Shown in pieces: positions 55,288 to 64,000 of a DNA stretch of 64,000 nt. The translations under genes were made by a program, and so were the position numbers. Origin of the DNA: Chondrosia reniformis (lineage: Eukaryota; Porifera; Demospongiae; Chondrillida; Chondrillidae). Every line of letters begins with the position of its first letter. Position 1 is the stretch's first letter. Location: the NCBI GenBank assembly GCA_947172415.1, contig OX359199.1, forward strand, positions 2,940,001 through 3,004,000. Direction: 5' to 3'. The notes under the pieces are model-generated. The model was given only the letters and a program-made list of their open reading frames with translations, did not search any database and was not told the DNA's origin.

Positions 55288-55450
55288 GTCACAGTCACTG
55301 AGGAAGACCCCCAGGGTCGAAACGTTTGACCAAGAATTGAAAGTGACCAAGAATTGAAAGAAACCAACTGCATTTTTAAACGCTCAAAAGTCGAAGGATG
55401 TACCATCCCAAAGATAAGTTCGACGCAGGTATAAGGAATCCTTATTCTAT
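55288..55450 (+). mobile_element. Penelope-like pLTR fragment, 5' truncated
   Basis: 163 bp from CACAGTCACTGAGGAAG to AGGAATCCTTATTCTA: the hammerhead-like core and the complete outer terminus only. AAGAATTGAAAG is locally duplicated. TACTAGTTGT flanks both sides but is also satellite, so a target duplication cannot be claimed. Confidence 0.75.
55298..55330 (+). ncRNA. Hammerhead-like core, copy at 55.3 kb
   Basis: CTGAGGA, perfectly paired GACCC-CCA-GGGTC, GAAA, CGTTTGAC. Same layout and same GAC in place of GUH as the 51.4-kb copy. Confidence 0.5.
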
Positions 55451-58400
55451 TACTAGTTGTATGTAGATATATGTACTAATTGCATATACTAGTTTTATTT
55501 ACTAGTGGTAGTTACTAGTTGTTTGTACTAGTTGTATGTTCTAGTTGTATGTACTGGTAACTAGTTCTATGTACTTGTTGTAGGCTCTAGTTGTATGTAC
55601 TAGTTGTATATACTAGTAACTAGTTTATGTACTAGTTATATGTTCTAGTTGTGTGTACTAATTGTATGTACTAGCTGTATGTACTAGTTGTCCGTACTAG
55701 GTGTGTGTACTATTTGTATGTACTAGAAACTAATTGTATGTACTAATTGTGTGTACTAGTTGTATGAACTAGTTTTATGTGAAATATGTACTACTTGTAT
55801 TTACTTGTTGATTCTAATGGTTGTATGTACTAAGTATATTTACTAGTTGTAGTTACTAGATTTTTGTACTAGTTGTATGTACTGGTTACATGTAGAAGTA
55901 ACTAAATGTATGGACTAGTTGTATGTACTATATAGTTGTATGAACCAGTTGTATGTACTAGTTGTATGTACTACATTTATGTTCTAGATACTAGGTGTAT
56001 GTACTAGTTGTGTGTAAGTGTTGTATGTACTAGTTATATTTACTAGTTGTATTAACTAGTTCCATGTACTAGTTTTAAGTACCAGGAACTGTCCTATGAA
56101 CTAGTTATATATGCTATATAATTGAATGTACTAGCTGTATGTACTCGTTGTATGTAATAGCTGTATGTAATAGTTGTATGTAGTTTTATGTAAAAGTTGT
56201 ATGTACTAGTTGTATGTTCTCATTGTATGTACTAGTTGAATGTACAAGTTGTACGTACTACTTGTAAGTACTCGTTACTAGTTGTATGTTCTAGTTGAAT
56301 GAATTAGGACTAGGTCATATTTACCAGTTGGAGGTTCTAGTTGTATGTACTATACATATGTACTGTATATATGTACTAGTTGTATATATTTGTTTTATGT
56401 ACTGGTTGTATGTTCTGGTTAACATCTGTTTGTACTAATTGTACGTACTAGTTGCATGAACTTGTTGTAGGTAGATATATGTACTACTTGTATGTACTAC
56501 TTGTATATTATGGTTATATGTACAAGTAATATTTACTGGTTTTAATTACTAGTTGTGTGTACTAGTTCGTTGTACTAGTTGTATATACCAGTTGCATGTG
56601 CTAGTAACTATATGTATGTACTAGTTGTATGTACTAGTTGTATGTACTAGTTGTGTGTACTAGTTGTATAGTTGTATATTCTAGTTGTATGTACTAGTTG
56701 CATGTACTAATAACTGTCTGAATGTACTAATTGTATTTACTAGATCTATGTATATACTAGTTTTGTGTAGCTGTATGTCCTACTTGTATGTACTAGTTGT
56801 ATGTAATTCCTGTATGTACTAGTTATATTTACAAATAAGTAGTTGTATGTACTAATGGAATGCACTAGTTGTATGTAGATTTATGTACTAGTTGTATGTA
56901 ATAGTTGTGTATAATGGTTAAATGTACTAGTTGTAGTTACTAGTTGCATGTACTAGTAATTAGATGTATGTACTAGTTGTATGTACTAACTATTTGTACT
57001 AGTTGTATGTACTAACTATTTGTACTAGTTGTATGTACTAACTATTTGTACTAGTTGTATGTACTCGTTGTATGTACTAGTTGTATGTACTAGATACTAG
57101 TTGCATGTACTATTTGTATGTACTAGTTGTATGAACTAGTAACTATCTGTATGTATTTATTGTATGTACTAGCTGTATGTACTAGATGTGTGTACTACTT
57201 CTATGAACTAGTTGTGTGTAATTGTTGAATGTACTATTAACTAGATGTATGTAGTAGTTGTATGTGCCAGTTGTATGTGCTAATTGTTTATAGATATATA
57301 TACTACTTTTATGCAGTACTTGTGTCTTTTGGTTGTGTGTATTAGTTATATTTACTTTTTGCAGTTACTAGTTAGATGTACTAGTTGCATGTACTAGTAA
57401 CTAGATGTATGTACAAGATGTATGTAGAAGATGTATGTACCAGTTGTATGGACTAGTTGTATGGACTAGTTGTATGTACTAGTTGTATGTACTAGTTGTA
57501 TATACTAGTTGTATGTAATTATATGTATGCACTAATTGTGGGTAATCGATGTAGGTACTATATAGTTATATTTACTAGTTGTATGTACTAGTTGTATTTA
57601 CTAGTTGAAAGTAATTGTTATATATACCAGCTGTATGTACTAGTTGCATGTACTAGTCGTATGTACTAGTGACAATCTGTATTTACTAGTTGTATGTACT
57701 ATTTGTAAAAACTAGTTGTATGTAGTTACATGTACTAGTTGTAAATACTTATTGTATGCACTAATTGTATGTCTTAGTTGTAAGCAGATAAAAGTACTAC
57801 TTGTATGTACTAGTTGTGTGTCATGGTTGTATGAACTATTTATATATACTAGTGGTAGTTACTAGTTGTATTTACTAGTTGCATGTACTAGTAACTAGAT
57901 GTATGTACTAGGAGTGTGTACTAGTTGTGGGTACTAGTTGTGTGTACTAGTTGTGTGTTCTAGTTTTATGTACTAGTTGTATGTACTAGTTGTATGTAGT
58001 AGTTTTATGTACTAGATACTGGTTGCATATACTGGTTGCAAGTACTAGTTGTGTGTAACATTTGTATGTACTAGTTATATTTACTAGTTGTAGTTACTAG
58101 TTGTGTGTTCAAGTAAAAATCTGTATGTAGTAATTGTATGTACTAGTTGTGTGCAATGGTTATATGTACAAGTTATATTTACTAGTTGTAGTTACTAGTT
58201 GTATGTACTTGTTCATTGTACTAGTTGCATGTACTAGTAACTAGATATATGTTCTAGTTGTATGTACTAGTTGTATGTCATAGTCGCAAGTACTAGTTAT
58301 ATGTGATAGTTACTAGTTGTGTGAACTAGTTGTACCTATTAATTTGATGTATTAGTTGTATGTATCTACTATTTGTATGTACTAGTTAAATGTACTACTT

Positions 58401-58650
58401 TTATATATATACTGGTTGTAATGACTAGTTGCTAGTTTTACGTACTAGTTTTATGTACTCATTCTATGTACTAGTTGTATGAACTGTAATAGTTATATTT
58501 TTATATATTACTTATATTTAGTAGGAGTGTGTACTAATTATATGTACTAATTTGCAAGTACTAGTTGTAGGTACTAGTTGTATGTAGTAGTTGTATGTAG
58601 TAATTGTATGTGCCATTGTTTGTACAAGTTCTGTGTACTAGTTGTATGTA
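55451..58650 (+). repeat. 13-bp satellite array, + orientation
   Basis: TACTAGTTGTATG array. At 56,985-57,060 a 26-bp double unit (CTAACTATTTGTACTAG start) is repeated three times without change. No gene. Confidence 0.95.
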
Positions 58651-59005
58651 CAGTGAATCCTTGGTTATCCAAACCCCATTGGTCCAATGGCATAAACATT
58701 TTGTTCGGATGAGTGAAAAGGTAGGATAAGTGAAATACAATCAAATATGTAGAACAGTAGAACAAAACCAACAAAACACCTATTGATTCAATATTTAAAA
58801 CTGTTCTCTTTCGGTTAGGCTTTGCAGTGCTAGTAGACTCTGCCATCCTTGATCGAGCAAAAAACATTAGCGCGACTGAAACGTGACACATTCGCATACG
58901 TTGGTATCATAATTGCATAATGCACGTGTCACGTGCAAGGTAATTTTGTGATCTGGATAATCGAGGATCCGGATAATTGAGGTTCGGTTAATCGAGGATT
59001 CACTA
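58651..59005. mobile_element. pogo/Tigger-like MITE with TA target site
   Basis: A 355-bp element bounded by TA on each side. Left end CAGTGAATCCTTGGTTATCC; right end is the complement of TAGTGAATCCTCGATTAACC. Termini of this CAGTG..CCTCGATTA-CCGAA type and a TA duplication are typical of pogo/Tigger (Tc1-mariner superfamily) derivatives. Subterminal repeats of ATAATCGAGGATCC occur at the right. It carries a short remnant of a transposase N-terminus. Confidence 0.8.
58781..58846 (-). pseudogene. Remnant of a pogo/Tigger transposase N-terminus
   Basis: From an ATG at 58,846 the - strand reads MAESTSTAKPNRKRTVLNIE, resembling the Lys/Arg-rich start and first helix of the CENP-B-type (Psq) DNA-binding domain of Tigger/Jerky transposases (KRKR.VLTIExK). 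The family similarity ends after about 22 codons, the rest being deleted. It suggests that the MITE arose by internal deletion of an autonomous element. Confidence 0.5.
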
Positions 59006-59007
59006 TA

Positions 59008-60205
59008 TATACTAGCTGTATGTACTAGCCTTGTACTAGTTGTATGTTCTAGTTGTATGTACTAGATACTAGTTGTATGTACTAGAACTAGCTATATTTT
59101 CTATTTGTAGGTACTAGTTATATAGTAGTTGTATGTGCTGATTGTTTGTACAAGTTCAGTATACTGGTTGTATGTATATATTAGTTTTATGTACTAGCTA
59201 TGTACTAGTTGTATGTACTAGATATTAGTTGTATTTACTAGTTATATGTACAAGTTGTAAGTGCTAGTTGTTAGTACTAGTTGTATTTACTATTTGTATT
59301 TACTAGTTATATGAGTGTTTACTAGTTATATGTACTAATTGTATGCGCTAGCTGTATGTACTAGTTGTAGTTTCTAGTACTCGTTATAGGATGTACTCTG
59401 TAGGTACTAGTTGTGTGTACTAGTTTATAGTACTACTTTAACATACTAGTTATATATACTTGTATGTACTAATTGAATATGCTAATTGTATGTACTAATT
59501 GTATGAATTAGTTGGATGTACTTGTACTAGTTATATTTACTAGTTGTAGCTACTGGTTGTATGTAGTAGTTGGATGTAGTAGTTGTTTGTACTAGTTTAT
59601 TGTTTATGTAGTAGTTGTATATACTAGTTTTATGTTCTCGTACTATGTAAAAGTTGTATGTACTAGTTATGTACAAGTTGTATGTACTAGTTGTAATTAT
59701 ATACTAGTTATATGTAGTAGCCGTGTACTCGTATATAAAAGTTGTATGTTCCAGTTGTTATGTACTCGTTCTATCTACTACTTGTAGAACTACTTGTGTG
59801 TACTAGTTTTCAGTACTAATTGTATGTATTATTTCTATGAACTAGTTGTATGTAACAGTTTTTGTACTAGATATGATGCATTCATTCCATGCACTAGTTC
59901 AAGTTACTAGTTGTAGTAACCATTGTGAGTACTAGTTGTACGCACTAGTTTTATGTACTAGTTATATGTACTAGTTGTAGGTACTAGTTATACATATGTA
60001 CTGGTTGAATGTAATAGTTATATATACTAATTGTATATAATAGTTCTATATATTAGTTGTATGTTCTAGTATTGTACTAGTTGTATGTACTAGTTGTATT
60101 TACTACTTTTCTGAACTAGTTGTATGTACTAGTACTAGTTATATTTACTAGTTGTAGGTGCCAATTGTATGTACTAGTTGTATGTACTAGCTGTATTTAC
60201 TAGTT
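59008..60205 (+). repeat. 13-bp satellite array, + orientation
   Basis: TACTAGTTGTATG array with more irregular spacing than elsewhere. No gene. Confidence 0.9.
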
Positions 60206-61030
60206 ATATACCCTGCTCTTTCTTAGTCCTGCATGTTGGCACAGCTCCATCTAATTCCCAGCTGATTATTAAATGATCAGGCAACCGTTCCCTTTCCACT
60301 ATGTTAGTCTCTTCCAAAAACTCTGATAGTGTTTTAACTGAAAAGTTAGTCACATTAGAGAAGCAGTCACCCTCCACAATTCAGAAATCAAGTACAGATC
60401 GTCCCTTTGGGAATACACAAGTAAAGTTGTCCTTACCAGACCTTCCATTAACCATACATAACTTATTGCAGTCCTTTAAAAACTGCAGTAACATATCTCC
60501 ACTCGGGTTATTAATTTCAAGTATTGCCTGCCTACTGGGAATAATTCCAATGTAGTCTTCATGGAGGTCCACCTCATAACCACATCTAGCATTTAGATCC
60601 CCACATATAACAACAGAGCCTAAACTATAATATTGGTGTAAACAGTCTATCAAACTATCGAAAAAGGGATCAGGGTTGCCCCCTCTTGAACTACCAAATG
60701 GTGGCATATAGCACACACCCACTACTAGGCTGTCTTCTCTATCCTCCTCCTTTATTGCATCAAGCAAAACCCAAAGAATGTCCTCGTGTGAATCATCTAG
60801 TACCTGAATGTCATACTTTGTGGTTAGGCTATTGTTAATTATGAGGCCCACTCCCGCTGACCCATGCAAGGCTCTTTGCTGTGTCTGCTTCCGATTATTC
60901 CCAACCCATTTATAATTATCCACTTGCATAGACTGATTAATTTGTAACCTTGTTTCAGACATAGCAAGTACATCAGGTTGTAACACAGAGATAGCTTGGG
61001 CCCTTATATCATTGGTTCTAACACACCGTT
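60206..61030 (-). pseudogene. AP-endonuclease fragment of a LINE
   Basis: On the - strand, LQPDVLAMSETRLQINQ, GSAGVGLIINNSL, LVVGVCYMPPFGS, SVVICGDLNARCG and, at the end, ERLPDHLIISWEL. These match the exonuclease-endonuclease-phosphatase domain of APE-type LINEs: the Glu in SET, Y-x-P-P, the GDLNAR motif and the terminal DH. An in-frame TGA at 60,381-60,383 (LDF-stop-IVEGD) interrupts it, and the reading frame continues in the same phase afterwards. The reverse transcriptase is missing at the left, and the first part of the endonuclease is missing at the right. Satellite abuts both ends. Confidence 0.8.
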
Positions 61031-63316
61031 ATATTATTACATACTAGTTGTATGTACTAGTTGTATTTAATACCTGCATCTACTAGTTATGTACCAGTTG
61101 TATGAAGTAGTGGTATTAACATGTTGTATATATAAATTTGTACGGGTAATATTTACTAGTTGAAAGTATTAGTTGTATGTACTAGTACAAGTTATGTTTA
61201 CTAGTTGTAAGTATTAGTTTGGTACTACTTGTATGTTGCAGCTGTATGTTCTAATTGTATGAACTAGTTGTATGTACTACTTATATGGACTAGTTATATA
61301 TATATTAGTTGTATGTACTAGTTACTAGTTGTATGTATTAGTTGTATGTACAAGTTTATTGAATTAGTTTTATGCACTAGTTCTATGTACGTGTTGTGTG
61401 TAAAAGTTGTATGTACTAGTTGTATGTACTAGTTGTACCTAATAGTTGTATATATGTACTAGTTGTATTTACTGGTTTTTAGTTGTACTTACTAATTGTG
61501 TGGACTAGTTCTTTGTATTAGTTGTAGTACTAGTTGGGTGTACTAGTTGAATATACTATTTGTTTGTACTAATTGTTTGTACTAGTTGTATATACCAGTT
61601 GTATGCCCTATCTGTATGTACTAGTTGTATGTACTAGTTACTAGTTGTATGTATTAGTTGTATGTACAAGTTTATTGAATTAGTTTTATGCACTAGTTCT
61701 ATGTATGTGTTGTGTGTAAAAGTTGTATGTACTAGTTGCATGTACTAGTTGAACGTATTAGTTGTATATATGTACTAGTTGTATGTACTATTTTCTAGTT
61801 GTACTTACTAATTGTGTGGACTAGTTCTTTGTATTAGTTGAAGTACTAGTTGGGTGTACTAGGTGAATATACTATTTGTATGTACTAATTGTTTGTACTA
61901 GTTGTATATAGTAGTTGTATGTACTAGTTATATGTACTCGTTAGTAGTTTCATGTACTAGTTGTAGGCACTAGTTTGATGTACTAATTGTATTTACTAGT
62001 TCTATGTACTAGTTATATGTACTAGTTGTAGGTTCTAGTATTAGTTATATTAGGTCATAAGTAGGTACTAGTTGTATGTACAAGTACTAGTTATGTTAAC
62101 TAGTTGTAGGTACTAGTTATATGTATTAGTTGAATGTAATAGTTGAATGTACTAATTGTATATAATAGTTTTATATACTAGTTGTATGTAGGAGTTGTAT
62201 TTATTAGTTATTTGAACTAGTTGTTTATACCAGTTGTATGTTCTAGTTGTATCTACTACTTTTATGCATTAGTTCTATTTACATGTTGTGTGTAAAAGTT
62301 GTATGAACTATATAGTTGTATGCACTAGTTGTATGTAGTAGTTGTATTTACTAATTGTTTGTACTAATTTTCTGAACTAGTTGTATGTACTACTATTAGT
62401 TATATTTAGTAGTTGTAGGTGCCAATTGTATGTACTAGTTATATGTACTAGTTGTATGTACTGGTTATATGTGTATGTACTAGTTGTATATACAAGTTGT
62501 AGGTTCTAGTACTAGTTAAACTAGGTACTCAGTAGGTACTAGTTAAATGTACCAGATTCCATTTGCATGTACCAGTTGTATTTACTAGTTATATGCACTA
62601 GTTCAATGTACATGTTGTGTGTAAAAGGTTTATCTACTACTTGTATGAACTAGTTGTACGTAGTAGTTGTATTTACTATTTGTTTGTACTAATTTTTTGT
62701 ACCAGTTGTATTTACTAGTTGTATATACTAGTTATCTATAGTAGTTGTAGGTACTAGTTATATTTACTGGTTGATTGTAATAGTGATATCTACTAATTGT
62801 ATATAATAGTTGTATATATTAGTTGAAAGTACTAGTTATGTCCTAGTTGTATGTTTACAAATTGTGTGTACTAGTTACTAGTTGTAAGTATGTACTAATT
62901 TTATGCACTAGTTCTATGTACATGTTTAATATAATTGAATGTAACAGATGTATGTACCAGTTGTATCTACTAGTTGCATATACTAGTGGTATCTAGTGGT
63001 TCAATGTACTTGTTGCATGACTAGTTTCTAGTTGAACGTATTAATTGTGTGTACTAGGTCTTTGTATTAGTTGTAGTACTATTTGTATGTACTAGTCGTA
63101 TATACTAGTTGTATGTTCTAGTTATATGTACTAGTTGTTTGAACTAGTTTGATGTACTGTTTATATGTACTAGTTATATTTGTATGTTTTAATCAATTGT
63201 ACTCCTTGTATGTATAAGTCGTATGTACACGACTTGAAAGAATTAGTTGTACCAATTGTATACACTAGTTGTTGTACTAGTTGTATGTCCTAGTTATATG
63301 TACATTTTGTATGAAC
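61031..63316 (+). repeat. 13-bp satellite array, + orientation
   Basis: TACTAGTTGTATG array. A block starting GTTACTAGTTGTATGTATTA at 61,321 is repeated at 61,637, a 316-bp tandem duplication with few differences. No gene. Confidence 0.95.
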
Positions 63317-63624
63317 TACCGTAGTTGGGGAAATGTTTGTGTTCAGAAATTTTCGTGGGAAATATTTTCGTGTTAAATATTTTCGTGGTCTGGGTCGCAC
63401 GAGCGATTGTTGCTGCTGTTTCTTCCGACGAAAGTCACCTTTTGGGTCCGGTAAACCGTCCTTGCGCTGCAGGTATCGCAGTAGAGCCTTTTTGGCCGCG
63501 CTCAGCTGTGTTGCATTTACATATACGTAGACTGTACAACGTGTTATTATTCGTTGTTAAAAATATTTCAGGTGATAAATTTTCGTGGTTTGAGCCTACA
63601 ACAAAAATTTTCCGACTTACAGTA
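63317..63624. mobile_element. MITE with imperfect inverted ends and TA boundaries
   Basis: A 308-bp island. The left end TACCGTAGTTGGGGAAA and right end TTTTCCGACTTACAGTA are imperfect inverted repeats. AAATATTTTCGTG motifs are repeated near both ends, and the interior is G+C-richer. TA lies at both boundaries. The open frames inside have no recognisable protein. Confidence 0.6.
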
Positions 63625-64000
63625 GTTGAATGTGTTGGTTGTATGTTCTCGTTACTAGTTTTATGTACTTGTTCTAGTAAATGTACTAGTTGTAAATACT
63701 AGTTGTATGTTCTTGTGGTATGTACTTGTTATATATACTAGGTATATGTACTATTTATTTATGTTATTTGTATGTAATAGTTCTATGTACTAGTTGTATA
63801 TAGTTGTTGTATGTAGAGGTTGTATGTACTAGGTGTATGTCCTAGTTGTATTTACTAGTTTTATGGACTAGTTGTATGTACTATTTTCTAGTTTTTTGTA
63901 CTAATTGTATGTACTAGTTCTATGGATTAATTGTAATACTATTTGTGTGTACAAATTGTATTTACTGTTCGTTTGTACTATTTATTTGTTGTAGTTATAT
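63625..64000 (+). repeat. 13-bp satellite array, + orientation
   Basis: Degenerate TACTAGTTGTATG units continue to the end of the window. Confidence 0.9.

Noticed and set aside
60301-60555. + strand frame opposite the AP-endonuclease fragment
   Set aside because: Antisense of the LINE endonuclease, which shows GDLNAR and other motifs on the - strand.
63325-63702. 125-codon frame at 63.3 kb
   Set aside because: It spans the terminal repeats of a MITE and runs into satellite; no domain.
1-64000. CRISPR-like array
   Set aside because: The repeat has no separate spacers of constant length, the unit is 13 bp and degenerate, and the context is eukaryotic.
1-64000. Telomeric repeat
   Set aside because: No TTAGGG, TTAGG or similar run was seen; the 13-bp unit is A+T-rich, diverged and present in both orientations.

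Overview
This looks like eukaryotic, most probably invertebrate metazoan, nuclear DNA. Genes are split by short GT-AG introns, there are phase-1 Ig/fibronectin-III exons, and there is a rich set of animal-type transposable elements. Small introns, a SAM-domain/transposase element and many short A+T-rich MITEs would fit a sponge-like genome, but the sequence alone does not prove the taxon. No bacterial operon, CRISPR array, tRNA or rRNA gene was found.

The dominant feature is a degenerate 13-bp tandem repeat, consensus TACTAGTTGTATG, each unit carrying the palindrome ACTAGT. By summing the segments I estimate about 42 kb of the 64 kb is this satellite. It reads in + orientation from 1 to about 25,010, in - orientation from about 30,260 to 54,205, and in + orientation again from about 54,250 to 64,000. 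Inside it are higher-order repeats (174-bp, 128-bp, 316-bp and about 47-bp periods), a duplicated block of roughly 1.6-1.8 kb, and paralogous blocks that serve as 'empty sites' for some insertions.

The rest is mostly islands. (a) 14,188-20,260: a decayed DNA transposon with a frameshifted C2H2/DDE-type transposase on the - strand and a divergent SAM-domain accessory gene on the + strand; a Penelope-like fragment sits in its left end. (b) 25,010-30,050: exons of an Ig plus fibronectin-III cell-surface-type gene, bracketed by two near-identical direct repeats of about 420-460 bp. (c) 40,354-44,712: a near-complete non-LTR retrotransposon with reverse transcriptase, CCHC knuckle and restriction-like endonuclease, split by one apparent 1-nt frameshift. 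(d) 36,060-36,450: a reverse-transcriptase fragment. (e) 60,206-61,030: an AP-endonuclease fragment of another LINE. (f) Scattered MITEs, a SINE-like unit, a pogo/Tigger derivative and fold-back repeats.

The most interesting layer is a family of five Penelope-like insertions (about 14.3, 30.9, 47.0, 50.6 and 55.3 kb). They end in a pLTR-like segment with a TATA box and a hammerhead-ribozyme-like core; three are head-to-head inverted structures carrying GIY-YIG fragments or pLTR arms. Four are bounded by 10-13-bp direct repeats that look like target-site duplications. All copies seen here have GAC or GGC where the hammerhead cleavage triplet should be GUH.

There is no sign that the genes form one pathway. 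The window reads as a satellite block that has collected, and been duplicated together with, many mobile elements.
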